A stretch of 64,000 bases of DNA from Levilactobacillus fuyuanensis (GTDB taxonomy: Bacteria > Bacillota > Bacilli > Lactobacillales > Lactobacillaceae): the NCBI RefSeq assembly GCF_003946395.1, contig NZ_RHNZ01000017.1, forward strand, positions 1 to 64,000, in the 5' to 3' direction. The notes beneath the pieces were generated by a model, which was not told the origin of the DNA, made no database searches, and was given only the letters and a program-made list of their open reading frames with translations. The stretch's first letter is position 1; every line of letters starts with the position of its first letter. Below are positions 18,379-27,904 of the stretch, in pieces. A program made the position numbers and the translations under genes.

Positions 18379-18834
18379 TTAGTCCGCAATCATGCGGTCA
18401 ATCGTCTCTTCTAATTGTAGTGCGCCCTTGTGGGAAACACAAACGGTCAGCACGGAACTGTCGTCACCGACCGTGCCAAACACGAACTCATAGCGCATCT
18501 GATCCAGCAGTGAGGCAATCACCGGACCGTTACCTGGCAACACCTTCAGGATAGTAAACTCACCCTGTACGGCGAAGGAGACGTAGGCGTTTTGCAAAGT
18601 CCGTTGCAGCTTCTTCTGCGTATCAATTTTCTTTTGGACCGGAAGGCTGTAACGATACCCGCCAGATTCGGCAGGTAGCTTAACCAGCTGCATCTCCTTA
18701 ATGTCCCGTGAAATCGTCGCCTGCGTGACATGAATGCCATCGGCTTCCAGGAGATGGACGAAATCCTCCTGCCGTTCGATTTCTCGTGAGGTTAATAAGC
18801 GTTTGAGTAATTGCTGGCGTTCTTGCTTCTTCAT
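18379..18834 (-). CDS. argR: arginine repressor ArgR/AhrC
   Basis: An arginine-responsive transcription factor. Residues 1-70 form the winged helix-turn-helix (QATISRDIKEMQLVKLP with the SR recognition pair). Residues 80-151 are the arginine-binding oligomerisation domain containing GTVGDDSSVLTVC (the GDD motif) near 120. At 151 residues it is standard length. It sits between tlyA and recN, the usual Firmicute order, so it may act mainly as a global regulator in trans. A strong GGGGGG-type ribosome site precedes it. Confidence 0.95.
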   Translation of the reverse strand: MKKQERQQLLKRLLTSREIERQEDFVHLLEADGIHVTQATISRDIKEMQLVKLPAESGGYRYSLPVQKKIDTQKKLQRTLQNAYVSFAVQGEFTILKVLPGNGPVIASLLDQMRYEFVFGTVGDDSSVLTVCVSHKGALQLEETIDRMIAD

Positions 18835-18930
18835 ACCTGGCCCCCCTTTTTCTCTGATAAAAAATGCATAATCTTATCATATACCAGACCTAAGTATTTG
18901 GAAAGCAAATTCTCATAATTTTCTCATAAA

Positions 18931-19746
18931 CTAGTGATTTAGGCCCTCATAGGCAGCATCAATCGTCTGTTCAACGGAAACTGAACTTGCACAGACTGCA
19001 TTTTTATCAACCGAGCGTAAATGCACCAGGAATTCAATGTTGCCTTCGCCCCCCTTGATTGGGGAGAAATCCAAACCAAGGACACTGTAGCCCGTCGCTA
19101 CCGCAAAGTCAATAATCCGTTGTACCACGGCGGTATGAACAGCGCGGTCGCGAACGATGCCGTGACTGCCGACGTCCGCTCTGTCCGCCTCGAATTGTGG
19201 CTTGATCAAAGCAACCACATCTCCGCCAACGGCAATAATGTCCTTCAATGGTGGCAAAATCATCTTTAACGAGATAAAGGACACGTCGATTGAGCTGAAC
19301 GTGGGCTGGCCGCTGGTAAAGTCGGCTAACTTACTGTAGCGGAAGTTGGTATGCTCCATGACGATGACCCGGGGGTCCTGGCGCAACTTCCAGACGAGCT
19401 GGTTACTGCCGACATCTAAGGCATAGCTGAGCTTAGCCCCATTCTGTAACATCACATCGGTAAAGCCACCGGTCGATGACCCAATGTCTAAGACGACCCG
19501 GTCGGTCACATCGATCTTGAAGACATCGAGTGCCTTGGCCAGCTTAAAGCCACCCCGTGAGACGTAGGGTAACGGATGCCCTTTCAAATGGAGTTCAGTA
19601 TCTGCCGGAATCATCGAGCCCGGCTTATCTAGGCGTTCCTCGTTGGTTCCTAGAATTTCACCGGCCATGACGGCACGTTTCGCCTCATCTAGCGATGTAA
19701 ACAAGCCCTGTTCAACTAATAAATCCGCAACGCGTTTCTTCTTCAT
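18931..19746 (-). CDS. tlyA: TlyA-family rRNA (cytidine-2'-O) methyltransferase
   Basis: Predicted to methylate ribose in rRNA. The 271-residue protein has an N-terminal S4 RNA-binding domain (KKRVADLLVEQGLFTSLDEA, residues 3-22) and a C-terminal FtsJ-like Rossmann domain with the AdoMet loop LDIGSSTGGFTD near residue 86 and IKPQFE near 185. In this family annotation as hemolysin is historical. Its ATG overlaps the ispA stop by 4 bp (ATGA). Confidence 0.9.
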   Translation of the reverse strand: MKKKRVADLLVEQGLFTSLDEAKRAVMAGEILGTNEERLDKPGSMIPADTELHLKGHPLPYVSRGGFKLAKALDVFKIDVTDRVVLDIGSSTGGFTDVMLQNGAKLSYALDVGSNQLVWKLRQDPRVIVMEHTNFRYSKLADFTSGQPTFSSIDVSFISLKMILPPLKDIIAVGGDVVALIKPQFEADRADVGSHGIVRDRAVHTAVVQRIIDFAVATGYSVLGLDFSPIKGGEGNIEFLVHLRSVDKNAVCASSVSVEQTIDAAYEGLNH

Positions 19747-20648
19747 GCCTTCACCCGTTTCGTATCAAAGTAACTGAAAAATGACGCCAAGAGGTCGCGT
19801 CCCTCACCGACTGGCAAGGTGGCTAACGCCTGCTTACCCGTCTGAATCGTGTCGATCAGCGCCTGATTCGCTCCCGCTAAGCCCAGCTTACCCGGATAGG
19901 TATTCTTGGCTTCGCCGGCATCCTTTTGCGTGGCCTTGCCCAACTCGGCCGCTGTTCCAACCACGTCGAGAATGTCATCGTAGATCTGGAAAGCCAGCCC
20001 AAAGGCATCGGCGAATTGTAGATACGGTGCCCACTGCGCTTGTGGCGCCTGACCGATAATCAATCCGGCCTGCACTGCGTAGTGGAGTAAGGCCCCCGTC
20101 TTTTCACGATGGAGCACGCGCAACTTAGCCAGTGGTAAATCCACGTGTTCGGACTGCACGTCCTTAGCCTGACCCGCAACCATGCCGCCAGGACCGGCCG
20201 CAACGGCCAGCGCCTGCACCAACTGGGTCTGCGTTGTCGCCGGCAGATCTGTGGCCGTCAGCCATTGAAAGGCTAACGTCAAGAGACCATCCCCGGCCAA
20301 AGTCGCCATCCCCGCACCAAATTTGACGTGGTTAGTCGGTTCCCCGCGACGGAGATCATCATTGTCCATTGCTGGTAAATCGTCGTGAATCAGGGAGTAG
20401 GTGTGCAACAGCTCCAGTGCCATGGTTGGCCGCCAGTCGCGATCCTCGTCAAATGGCACGTTCAGGGCTTGCAACGTGGCGACCGTCAATAATGGCCGCA
20501 GTCGCTTACCACCGGCCATGACGGAATAAGCCATGGCTTCGGCCAGCCGTGGGTCACCGCTATCCTGAGCGATAGCCGCTTGCAACGGTGCGTTTAGCCG
20601 TGGTACCCAGGTCGTTTCAAATTGTTTTAGCCGTGTATCAATCGGCAT
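19743..20648 (-). CDS. ispA: (2E,6E)-farnesyl diphosphate synthase
   Basis: Condenses isopentenyl and dimethylallyl/geranyl diphosphate to farnesyl diphosphate for undecaprenyl carrier lipid. The 301-residue helical protein has the first Asp-rich motif DDLPAMDND near residue 90 (DDxxxxD spacing, typical of bacterial farnesyl synthases), GGKRLRPLL near 48, KTGALL, and the second Asp-rich motif IYDDILD near 220. ATG 20648 follows GGGGG at 8 bp and overlaps the end of xseB. Confidence 0.95.
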   Translation of the reverse strand: MPIDTRLKQFETTWVPRLNAPLQAAIAQDSGDPRLAEAMAYSVMAGGKRLRPLLTVATLQALNVPFDEDRDWRPTMALELLHTYSLIHDDLPAMDNDDLRRGEPTNHVKFGAGMATLAGDGLLTLAFQWLTATDLPATTQTQLVQALAVAAGPGGMVAGQAKDVQSEHVDLPLAKLRVLHREKTGALLHYAVQAGLIIGQAPQAQWAPYLQFADAFGLAFQIYDDILDVVGTAAELGKATQKDAGEAKNTYPGKLGLAGANQALIDTIQTGKQALATLPVGEGRDLLASFFSYFDTKRVKA

Positions 20649-20886
20649 CACCTGTGCCCCCTTGTGGCGTCTCGAAAGCTTGTTCTTGATCGTTATCGTC
20701 CATCATCGTAGCTAAAGTCTTCTCGGCCCCTTGCAGCGTACTTTGCAGATCCTTGCTTAACGCCACACCCTTTTGAAATTGCGAGAGTGCCTGTTCCAAG
20801 GGAATATCTCCCTGTTCCAGTTGGGCAACGATATTTTCTAGAGTCGTTAAATTTTCTTCAAAGGTTGGTTTTTGTTCTTCACTCAT
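20638..20886 (-). CDS. xseB: exodeoxyribonuclease VII small subunit
   Basis: Partner of XseA in the multimeric single-strand exonuclease. The 82-residue helical protein ([20 protein letters not shown], then the conserved [19 protein letters not shown]) has a short acidic tail. The ATG 1 bp after the xseA stop is chosen over an in-frame ORF extending 57 bp into xseA because GGAGG lies directly upstream. It overlaps ispA by 11 bp. Confidence 0.95.
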   Translation of the reverse strand: MSEEQKPTFEENLTTLENIVAQLEQGDIPLEQALSQFQKGVALSKDLQSTLQGAEKTLATMMDDNDQEQAFETPQGGTGDAD

Positions 20887-20887
20887 G

Positions 20888-22231
20888 TTAATCCTCCGAT
20901 GTTGGTTGAATGTCAGTAATATCAGCTGTTGCGGTACCGTCACTCAAGTGAATCGTGGCGGGTCCGGCCTTCAAATCAGCCGTCTGCCGCACCACATGAT
21001 CGTCTTGCGTCACGTAGCTGTAGCCGCGACCCATGATCTTCAGTGGACTCAGATAGTCCAGACCATTGATCAGCTTGCCCACATGTTCTTGGCGATCAGC
21101 CAGGTACCGCTTAGCCTCACTATTGAGCCGGTCGGCCAGCTGTGTCACCGTCGTCTGGTCGCGTTGCACTCTAGCCAGTGGATTATGGCCTTGCAAGCTC
21201 TGCTGGGCCAACTGGTAGCGCTGCCGCGTCTGTTGGAGCTGTGTCCGCATGTTGCGTGCCAGGCCCTGCTGTGCATGATCCAGCCGCTGGACGTAAGTCT
21301 CATACAGGCGTTGGGGCTGCCGGAAAACGTAGGCGGCCATTAATTTATTGAGGCGTTCCTGTTGGAAATTGATCCGGTTGGTCATCGCGTTATACAGTCG
21401 TGTCCGCTGCTGCTGCAGCTTGACCACTTCATCGGTCAATACCGGCACGGCCAATTCAGCCGCGGCGGTTGGCGTGGCTGCCCGCACATCCGCAACCAGA
21501 TCGGCAATTGTCGTATCCGTTTCATGCCCGACGGATGAGATCACGGGAATCTGACTCGCGGCAATGGCCCGCGCCACCGTCTCCTCGTTGAACGGCCAGA
21601 GGTCTTCGATGGAACCTCCACCACGGCCAATGATCAGTGTGTCATAGGTCCCGGCCGCATTGACCCGTTCGAGCTGCCGCACCAGGTCTGGTGCCGCGCC
21701 ATCTCCCTGCACCACTGCGGGGTACAGAACAATCTGTGCGATCGGATAACGCCGCCGCGTGGTGGTAATGATGTCTCGAATAACCGCCCCACTAGGACTC
21801 GTGATGACCGCGATGCGTTTGGGAAAACGGGATAACGGCCGCTTAGGTGCTGAGAACAGCCCCTCGTCAGCCAACTTTTTCTTCAGTTGTTCATAAGCCT
21901 GATAGAGTTGGCCGATACCATCGGGCTCCATCCGTTCCACGTAGATCTGATACTGACCAGTCGGTTCGTACAGAGAGATCCGACCAGTGACCAGAACCTT
22001 CATCCCCGTTTCCGGCGTAAACTTTAGCTTTTCAAACGCCGAACGAAACATGATTGCGCTGATCTTAGCGTGGTCATCCTTCAAACTAAAATACTGGTGG
22101 GCGTGTGGCCGCAGACGAAAGTTTGAAATTTCACCTGTCAGGTAGACCTTACCCAAATAAGGATCCACCTCAAATTTGCGTTTTAAATACTGGGTTAGCG
22201 CCGTGACCGTTAAGTAATCAGTTGCTGCCAA
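20888..22231 (-). CDS. xseA: exodeoxyribonuclease VII large subunit
   Basis: Nuclease subunit with an N-terminal OB-fold ([12 protein letters not shown], then GEISNFR), the catalytic core ([13 protein letters not shown], then [20 protein letters not shown]) and a long C-terminal coiled-coil. Its start is uncertain: TTG 22231 lies 8 bp after GGAG, while GTG codons at 22240 and 22249 also fit. All overlap the end of folD. About 447 residues from TTG, normal for the family. Confidence 0.94.
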   Translation of the reverse strand: MAATDYLTVTALTQYLKRKFEVDPYLGKVYLTGEISNFRLRPHAHQYFSLKDDHAKISAIMFRSAFEKLKFTPETGMKVLVTGRISLYEPTGQYQIYVERMEPDGIGQLYQAYEQLKKKLADEGLFSAPKRPLSRFPKRIAVITSPSGAVIRDIITTTRRRYPIAQIVLYPAVVQGDGAAPDLVRQLERVNAAGTYDTLIIGRGGGSIEDLWPFNEETVARAIAASQIPVISSVGHETDTTIADLVADVRAATPTAAAELAVPVLTDEVVKLQQQRTRLYNAMTNRINFQQERLNKLMAAYVFRQPQRLYETYVQRLDHAQQGLARNMRTQLQQTRQRYQLAQQSLQGHNPLARVQRDQTTVTQLADRLNSEAKRYLADRQEHVGKLINGLDYLSPLKIMGRGYSYVTQDDHVVRQTADLKAGPATIHLSDGTATADITDIQPTSED

Positions 22232-23084
22232 GTTGCTCACTCCACTCACATAAGTCTACCGTCTGCTGCATCAGCGTGGCAATCGTCATTGGACCCACGC
22301 CGCCCGGAACCGGCGTAATCGCCCCGGCCCAGTCTACGGCGGCATCGAAATCAACGTCGCCAGTCAGCTTACCATTTTCATCGCGGTCCATCCCGACATC
22401 AATGACGATGGCCCCGCGTTTAATATCATTGCCTTTAATCAAGTGAGTCACGCCGGTTGCCACGACTAGAACATCGGCGGTCCGGGTGATCTCTTCCAAG
22501 TGTTTCGTGTGGACGTGGGCTACGGTCACCGTCATGTCGGCATTCAACAGCATTGCTGCCATTGGTCGCCCCACGATCATACTGCGACCAACGACCACGG
22601 CCTGCTTCCCACGAAGGTGCTCATTCAGGCTATCCAGCATCGTCATGATGCCGCGCGGCGTGCATGAGACGGGATAATGGCCCGGCAAATTAGCAAAAAG
22701 CCGGCCCACGTTCAGTGGATGAAAGCCGTCCACATCCTTCTTAGGGTCGATAGCGGCCACGACCGCCTGCTCGTCCAATCCCACGGGGAGTGGCGACTGG
22801 ACCAAGATGCCGTGGATACTGTCGTCGTGATTATAACCGTTCACAATCGCGAGGAGTTCGGCCTGACTGATGGTTGCGGGAAGTTCCCGTACCACGGACT
22901 TAATACCCAGTTTGACGGCCTTACGGTGCTTGTTCCGCACATAAATGGCGCTGGCCGGATCATCGCCCACGATAATAACGGCGAGACCGGGAACGGCCCC
23001 CTGTTCTTTCAGTGCGGCGACCCGTTGCTGGGTCTGCGCGTTGAGGTCCTTTGCGATCTGTTTCCCGTCGATAATGATTGCCAT
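22218..23084 (-). CDS. folD: bifunctional methylenetetrahydrofolate dehydrogenase/cyclohydrolase
   Basis: Interconverts 5,10-methylene-, methenyl- and 10-formyl-tetrahydrofolate with NADP. The 288-residue protein has the catalytic Tyr-Lys pair in [15 protein letters not shown] near residue 49, [21 protein letters not shown], the dinucleotide site [17 protein letters not shown] near 160 and the C-terminal [17 protein letters not shown] precedes the start. It heads the folD-xseA-xseB-ispA-tlyA-argR run. Confidence 0.97.
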   Translation of the reverse strand: MAIIIDGKQIAKDLNAQTQQRVAALKEQGAVPGLAVIIVGDDPASAIYVRNKHRKAVKLGIKSVVRELPATISQAELLAIVNGYNHDDSIHGILVQSPLPVGLDEQAVVAAIDPKKDVDGFHPLNVGRLFANLPGHYPVSCTPRGIMTMLDSLNEHLRGKQAVVVGRSMIVGRPMAAMLLNADMTVTVAHVHTKHLEEITRTADVLVVATGVTHLIKGNDIKRGAIVIDVGMDRDENGKLTGDVDFDAAVDWAGAITPVPGGVGPMTIATLMQQTVDLCEWSEQLGSN

Positions 23085-23465
23085 GCGACTTGTCCTCCCC
23101 TAAAATTCAAAGTTACTTTCCATTTTAGCATACCTTATCTGAAAACGGGGGTGGTATCCGTTCCCACAAAAAAATCTATATATCTGGCATGTTTGACGGG
23201 CATTTTCCCTAATAGCCAATCTCGATCATTGAAAAATCGGTTTTACTTTCTAAGCTTACTGCGCTTACTTCTCATGCCTACCTGATTGCCCACCTGCCAA
23301 TTATTGCCTTCATTTCAATGGCATCAGTCCCGCTCGTTGCCGTCGATTCACCACACCCTCAAGGTTCCAGTCGAAGCCACAGCAATAACTAAGATACCGA
23401 CAGCCCCACTGGCAACGCCATTTTGGGTTTGCAGACCCACCACGCTGACACCAGCGACAAGTCGT
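23085..23465. other. intergenic region upstream of folD
   Basis: About 380 bp between folD and element A2. It is expected to hold the folD promoter. The open frames here lack ribosome sites and family resemblance. No clear regulatory element was identified. Confidence 0.35.
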
Positions 23466-23613
23466 AGCCGTAGGAGGCCAGGGGTGTAGCCGGCCGGGAC
23501 GGCGGTGTTACGCCGGGCGCTTGGGCCTCCCCGGGGTTACAGCGCGGGACGAGCTTAAAGTCGAGGTGCGAGACCACTCCACAGGCTCGCACCAGTCCCC
23601 ACAGCAGGCGGCC
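23466..23613 (+). repeat. family A structured repeat, copy A2 (short form)
   Basis: Shows AGCCGTAGGAGGCCAG, the first hairpin (GCGGTGTTACGCCGGG with CCCCGGGGTTACAGCGC), GGGACGAGCTT, AGTCGAGG, the hairpin GGTGCGAGAC/GGCTCGCACC and AGTCCCCACAGCAGGCGG. The second hairpin is reduced to CTTAAAG and the 3' closing arm is missing, so this copy is probably truncated or degraded. It lies beyond the nusB terminator. Confidence 0.75.
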
Positions 23614-23647
23614 ACTTTCCTCTACAGTCATAACTCGCAAGTCTGCA

Positions 23648-23688
23648 AACAAAAAACCGGCCACCTCAAAGGGCAGTCGGTCTCTTAG
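23648..23688 (-). terminator. terminator after nusB
   Basis: On the minus strand ACCGACTGCC pairs imperfectly with GGTGGCCGGT and is followed by six T. Confidence 0.75.
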
Positions 23689-23689
23689 T

Positions 23690-24121
23690 TTAAGCTTGTG
23701 AATCAGCGGAATCGCCGTCCAAAGTATGGGCGAGAACTCCGTTGATGAAGCGACGAGAGCGGTCATCACTGAAGTTCTTGGCTAATTCCAAGGCTTCGTT
23801 GACGGCAACTCGGTTCGGCACTTCTTCCACGTGCTCGATTTCAAAGAAAGCGATGCGCATAATGACCAGGTCGGTCTTTGCGATCCGCTTTAATTGCCAA
23901 CCGGTACTCAAGTACTGGTCGATTTGGGCATCCAACTCGGGTTGGTTCGCCAAAACACCTTGTACTAAAGTGGTCAGGTAGGCGGGCACGGGAACGGTTT
24001 GGTTCGGGTCATCGGTCAGAACACGTTGGTACAACGCGTCTTGATCAGCTTCGGGATTGGCATTCAATGCAAAGAGCATTTGAAATGCACGTTCCCGAAT
24101 TTGATGTCGTGTAAGTGTCAC
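23690..24121 (-). CDS. nusB: transcription antitermination factor NusB
   Basis: RNA-binding protein of the rRNA antitermination complex. The 143-residue all-helical protein opens with the family motif TRHQIRERAFQMLFAL and has the conserved LVIMRIAFFEIE and VAVNEALELAKNFSDDRSRRFINGVL stretches near residues 87-130. Its GTG start shares its G with the stop codon of the Asp23-family gene (TAGTG). Last gene of the pepP-efp-Asp23-nusB run. Confidence 0.96.
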   Translation of the reverse strand: MTLTRHQIRERAFQMLFALNANPEADQDALYQRVLTDDPNQTVPVPAYLTTLVQGVLANQPELDAQIDQYLSTGWQLKRIAKTDLVIMRIAFFEIEHVEEVPNRVAVNEALELAKNFSDDRSRRFINGVLAHTLDGDSADSQA

Positions 24122-24561
24122 TATTGGTCACTGTCTCCTTCATCGCTCTGGTTGAACAGGTTGTCTGGATCGACCTGTTGCGCCGTCTTTTCGGGAATGA
24201 CGCCTTCCACGTGAACGTTTACTTCACGTAAATCGAGGTCCGTCATGAACAACAATTGTTGCTTCACGCTATCTTGAATGGCCAAGGCAACCTTGGGAAC
24301 CGCTACCCCGTAATTCAAGTAAACGTACACATCAACTGCTAGTTCGTCGCCATCAAACACGAGCTTAACGCCCTTACCGTGTTGTTCTTTGCGACCCAAA
24401 AGCTCCGTGACGCTGTTTGCCAGTGAACCACGCATCCGCGCAACGCCTTCAGTTTGGCTAGCCGCAATGCCGACGATGATTTCGAGGACTTGTGGCGCCA
24501 CTTCGATTTTACCCAGTGCGGGTTCCTTTGATTCTAAAATGATATTAGTATCTTCTGCCAT
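24121..24561 (-). CDS. Asp23/Gls24 family (YqhY-like) envelope stress protein
   Basis: A 146-residue protein of the Asp23 family, whose members associate with the cytoplasmic side of the envelope or influence acetyl-CoA carboxylase; the exact role here is not known. It has the family core GKIEVAPQVLEIIVGIAASQTEGVARMRG, KGVKLVFD, VYVYLNYGVAVPKVALAIQ and VNVHVEGV. No membrane segment. It lies between efp and nusB, the typical YqhY position, and overlaps nusB by 1 bp. Confidence 0.92.
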   Translation of the reverse strand: MAEDTNIILESKEPALGKIEVAPQVLEIIVGIAASQTEGVARMRGSLANSVTELLGRKEQHGKGVKLVFDGDELAVDVYVYLNYGVAVPKVALAIQDSVKQQLLFMTDLDLREVNVHVEGVIPEKTAQQVDPDNLFNQSDEGDSDQ

Positions 24562-24598
24562 TCGTTGACCCTCCCTTACTGTTTAAACGTATAAAAAC

Positions 24599-25159
24599 TT
24601 AGGCACGAGAAATGTAGGTACCGTCAGTCGTGTTGATGGAGAGCTTGTCGCCTTCGTTAACGAAGAATGGCACTTGAACGACTAAGCCAGTGTTCATGGT
24701 AGCAGGCTTGGAACCACCAGAAGCGGTGTTCCCCTTGATACCAGGTTCAGTAGCCGTAACTTCCAAAACAACGGTGTTTGGTACTTCGATACCGAGAACT
24801 TCGTTACCGAATTGTACCAAGTCAACGTTCATGTTTTCTTGCAAGTAAGGCAATTGTGCCTTGATTTGGTCGTCAGGTACTTCGATTTGTTCGAAGTTGT
24901 CCGTATCCATGAAGACCCGGTTGTCAGCGTCTTCGTAAAGGTATTGCATTGAACGCGTTTGGATATCAGCACGTTCCATCTTAGCACCGGCACGGAAAGT
25001 CTTTTCTTGCACAGCACCAGTCCGTAAATTCTTAAGCTTTGAACGAACGAAAGCGCCACCCTTACCTGGCTTTACGTGTTGGAATTCAACGATCCGCCAG
25101 ATTGCGTGATCGACTTCGATAGTTAAACCATTTTTAAAATCAGCAGTAGAAATTGCCAT
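24599..25159 (-). CDS. efp: translation elongation factor P
   Basis: Relieves ribosome stalling at polyproline. The 186-residue, three-domain beta protein has the tip loop [18 protein letters not shown] near residue 29, whose Lys is the usual modification point, and the C-terminal ending [17 protein letters not shown]. It is preceded by AGGAGG. Codon use is biased toward frequent codons, consistent with strong expression. Confidence 0.97.
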   Translation of the reverse strand: MAISTADFKNGLTIEVDHAIWRIVEFQHVKPGKGGAFVRSKLKNLRTGAVQEKTFRAGAKMERADIQTRSMQYLYEDADNRVFMDTDNFEQIEVPDDQIKAQLPYLQENMNVDLVQFGNEVLGIEVPNTVVLEVTATEPGIKGNTASGGSKPATMNTGLVVQVPFFVNEGDKLSINTTDGTYISRA

Positions 25160-25236
25160 AATGTTGTCAGCCTCCTAAAATATGTCCTCTTTATAATATC
25201 AATTCTTACCCATAAAAAGCAAGATGAGCGTGTTAC

Positions 25237-26301
25237 TTACAGAATAATTAAATTCCGTGGTGCCGTCGTCAGCGTCTCATGACCCTCAGACGTCACCAAC
25301 AAATCATCTTCGATCCGTAGACCGCCCTGATCTGCAAAATACACACCGGGTTCGACCGTGATGACTTCATTAGCCGCCATCACGTCGGGCCAGCCGCGAC
25401 CAATGTTAGGACCTTCGTGAATATCCAGTCCAATCCCATGACCGGTCCCATGAATAAAGACCTCGCCGTAACCCTGCGTGGTCAGGTAATCGCGTCCGAT
25501 TTTATCGAGATCGCCACCGGTCACACCGGGCTTAACGGCTGCCATGATTTTCTCCTGGGTCGTTTGGACGGCCTGGTAAGCCGACTTGAGCAACTCACCG
25601 GGATCGCCCAAGGCCACAGTCCGTGTCACATCAGACGTGTACCCATCAACGTAGAATCCACAGTCAATGGTGACCATGTCATGATCCGCCAATAACTTAT
25701 CACTGGCGGAGCCATGCGGCCAAGCAGACCGTTTGCCACTCGCCACGATTGTATCGAAGCTCGTACCTGTCGATCCGTGATCACCCATCCACCGTTCCAG
25801 CCATTGAGCAGCTTGGCGTTCGCTCATACCCACATGGAGCTGATCGAATAACGCCGTCACCCCTTGACTAGTCAGAGCAGTAGCCTTACGAATCGCCGCA
25901 ATCTCGGCCGGTTCCTTAATCTGCCGCAAATTATCCACGACCCCTGCCAACGGCACAATGTCCGTCCACAGGTGCTCGTCTAACCACTGATACTCGTTTA
26001 AGGATAAACTATCCTCAATTCCGAGTACGGTGGCTCCTACGGCCTGCAAATGGTCGTTAGCGGCCTGTAGATAGTCCCGAGTGATTGCCAGTGGCATATC
26101 TGGAATGGTTGCTTTCAATTCCGTCAAATACCGGGCATCGGTAATGAATACAGCATCCTTGGCCGTGACCAAGAGATAGCCATCGCCGCCCTCAACGCTC
26201 GCACCAGCTAAGTACTGCTGATTGCTTGCGCTGGACACCAAGAAACTATCGATACTGAGCCGGTCAAATTGTGCTTGTAACCGTTCGATTCTAGTCGACA
26301 T
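25237..26301 (-). CDS. pepP: Xaa-Pro aminopeptidase/dipeptidase (M24 family)
   Basis: A two-metal cytosolic peptidase that removes or splits residues next to proline. The 354-residue protein has an N-terminal creatinase-like domain (residues 1-125) and a pita-bread catalytic domain with ligands in TIDCGFYVDGYTSDVTRT (two Asp), HGTGHGIGLDIHEGP (His), TVEPGVYF (Glu) and the last Glu in RIEDD. The start is the ATG rather than a TTG immediately upstream. Whether the product is an aminopeptidase or prolidase cannot be read from sequence alone. Its position directly upstream of efp is conserved in Firmicutes. Confidence 0.92.
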   Translation of the reverse strand: MSTRIERLQAQFDRLSIDSFLVSSASNQQYLAGASVEGGDGYLLVTAKDAVFITDARYLTELKATIPDMPLAITRDYLQAANDHLQAVGATVLGIEDSLSLNEYQWLDEHLWTDIVPLAGVVDNLRQIKEPAEIAAIRKATALTSQGVTALFDQLHVGMSERQAAQWLERWMGDHGSTGTSFDTIVASGKRSAWPHGSASDKLLADHDMVTIDCGFYVDGYTSDVTRTVALGDPGELLKSAYQAVQTTQEKIMAAVKPGVTGGDLDKIGRDYLTTQGYGEVFIHGTGHGIGLDIHEGPNIGRGWPDVMAANEVITVEPGVYFADQGGLRIEDDLLVTSEGHETLTTAPRNLIIL

Positions 26302-26621
26302 CAACCCAACCCCTTTGCTATTTTAGAGATGAATTTGATTCTGAAAATCGCCCTTACTGACGTTAACCACCAGCAAAAGCTGTCGCATCCCTTTGCGACT
26401 TCCCTGGTAAGCGTACCATTTTACAGGAAAACGGCAACCCCCAGTCAGAGAAATCGCCGACCCGTAGCCACTCGTCACCACCAAAAAAGATATGTAGCTA
26501 ACCCAAAAACGGGCTAGCTTCTTCAGTTGTGACAGCGGCTACTGATAGCCGGTCCGAGAAACACCCTGTCATCATCAGTTGGTACCAGCCTGACGGAACG
26601 TCTTTCATTTTAGAGAGAGAA
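26302..26621. other. intergenic region between pepP and rpmA
   Basis: No gene seen. A hairpin AGCTAACCC/GGGCTAGCT at about 26492-26520 is followed on the minus strand by an A/T-rich tract and may be a secondary terminator for the ribosomal operon. The pepP promoter should lie near 26310-26400. Confidence 0.35.
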
Positions 26622-26662
26622 AGAAGAGCTTAAAGCGAATTGGTCTCGCCTCAAGCTCTTCA
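26622..26662 (-). terminator. terminator after rpmA
   Basis: Perfect 9-bp arms (GAAGAGCTT and AAGCTCTTC) around a loop, then TTTCTC, on the minus strand about 24 bp after rpmA. Confidence 0.75.
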
Positions 26663-26684
26663 GTCGTACGAGGAAAACCTCGTG

Positions 26685-26984
26685 TTATTTAGCTACTTCT
26701 TCAGTAACTGGGTATACGGATACTTGACGCTTGTCACGGCCAAGACGTTCGAATTTAACGACGCCAGCAACCTTAGCAAACAGAGTATCATCCCCACCGC
26801 GGCCTACGTTCACACCTGGGTAGATGTGCGTACCACGTTGACGGTAGAGGATAGAACCACCGGTAACAGTTGAGCCATCAGCAGCCTTCGTCCCAAGACG
26901 ACGACCAGCAGAGTCACGACCGTTAGCAGTAGACCCACCACCTTTATGGTGAGAGAAGAATTGTAAGTTCATGTTCATCAGCAT
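26685..26984 (-). CDS. rpmA: 50S ribosomal protein L27, Prp-processed type
   Basis: Ribosomal protein whose N-terminus reaches the peptidyl transferase centre. The 99-residue protein begins [10 protein letters not shown] before the mature SHHKGGGST. That NLQFF extension is the Firmicute form cut by the protease Prp, encoded just upstream. The core [20 protein letters not shown] is intact. ATG 26984 lies 7 bp after GGAGGT; the GTG 9 bp earlier is part of the ribosome site. Third gene of rplU-prp-rpmA. Confidence 0.96.
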   Translation of the reverse strand: MLMNMNLQFFSHHKGGGSTANGRDSAGRRLGTKAADGSTVTGGSILYRQRGTHIYPGVNVGRGGDDTLFAKVAGVVKFERLGRDKRQVSVYPVTEEVAK

Positions 26985-27002
26985 AAGTTTCACCTCCGCA
27001 AA

Positions 27003-27341
27003 TTAGTCTTTGGTTTCTGCGAATTTAATAAAATCCGCGTAATTTGTGGCGACATCTCTTAACCCATCCGCAAAACTCTGGAGGAGCGTTTGTCCCTTAA
27101 GTTCAGCCGTTGCTTCCAGCTTTGGTGGGAGGTGGACTTCCAGAAAGCCACCTTCCTGATCACGGTTGTCGACCTGCACCGGAATCTTAGCGATTCGTTG
27201 CAGGCTATTGACGGTCGTAATCGCAAGCACCGATACTGCGGCACAAACAATGTCTTGACCATACTCACCTGAGTCAGCATGGCCAGTGATTTGGAATGAA
27301 TCGATTCGGTTAGCTCCGTGATGGAACGTCGCGTGAATCAT
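27003..27341 (-). CDS. prp: ribosomal-processing cysteine protease Prp
   Basis: Cleaves the N-terminal extension of L27, an essential maturation step in Firmicutes. The 112-residue protein shows the catalytic His21 in ITGHADSGEYG and Cys33 in DIVCAAVSVLA, with the glycine-rich loop between them. It lies between rplU and rpmA, whose product carries the matching cleavage motif. Older annotations call it YsxB or a DUF464 protein. Confidence 0.95.
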   Translation of the reverse strand: MIHATFHHGANRIDSFQITGHADSGEYGQDIVCAAVSVLAITTVNSLQRIAKIPVQVDNRDQEGGFLEVHLPPKLEATAELKGQTLLQSFADGLRDVATNYADFIKFAETKD

Positions 27342-27368
27342 CGAGATCGCCTCTCTTAATCTTTAGGC

Positions 27369-27677
27369 TTAAGCGTTGATAGCATCAACGACAACCTTGG
27401 TATATGGTTGACGGTGACCCTTCTTCGTATGAGTACCCTTTTTGGCCTTATACTTGTAAGTAACAACTTTCTTTTCCAGACCCTGCTTTTCAACAGTTCC
27501 AGTAACAGTTGCACCTGCAACAGTTGGCGTCCCAATCTTAGGCGTTTCGCCACCGACAAAGACAACTTGGTCAAAAGTAACCTTTTCACCAGCTTCAACG
27601 TTCAACTTTTCGACGTAAACAGCTTGGCCTGCTTCGACCTTGTACTGCTTGCCGCCAGTTACGATAATTGCGTACAT
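27369..27677 (-). CDS. rplU: 50S ribosomal protein L21
   Basis: Large-subunit rRNA-binding protein of 102 residues ([18 protein letters not shown]..., then [21 protein letters not shown]). The ATG at 27677 follows AAGGAGGTG; a longer open frame upstream runs into the leader region and is rejected. First gene of the L21-Prp-L27 operon. Confidence 0.97.
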   Translation of the reverse strand: MYAIIVTGGKQYKVEAGQAVYVEKLNVEAGEKVTFDQVVFVGGETPKIGTPTVAGATVTGTVEKQGLEKKVVTYKYKAKKGTHTKKGHRQPYTKVVVDAINA

Positions 27678-27689
27678 GTGTGTGCACCT

Positions 27690-27800
27690 CCTTATAATTT
27701 TAGACTTAGACTCGCCGAAAACAAGTGCTCCGCAAGCGGAAAACTTAATGACTCGTCCCGAGCGGTTGCAGCTGTGGAAGTCCACAAATACAACATGAAA
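27690..27800 (-). promoter_or_regulatory. rplU leader region (L21-leader-like)
   Basis: The 5' untranslated region contains a short hairpin TGTGGACTTCCACA (about 27774-27787), a GC-rich stretch CGCTCGGGACGAG and a further fold before AAGGAGG. A structured L21 leader is known upstream of this operon in Firmicutes. The match here rests on position and local hairpins, not a model search. Confidence 0.5.
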
Positions 27801-27904
27801 ATTATACTTGATAGGATTTCCTACGTCAAGCTTTATTTTCATTTCGGGTGGAACCGATAGACTGCTTTACTCCCAATCCCTACAGTAGACAAAGGGCCCG
27901 GTGC

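Noticed and set aside
22677-23285. Plus-strand ORF of 202 codons across folD
   Set aside because: Antisense to folD with no recognisable product; a long open frame expected from biased codon use.
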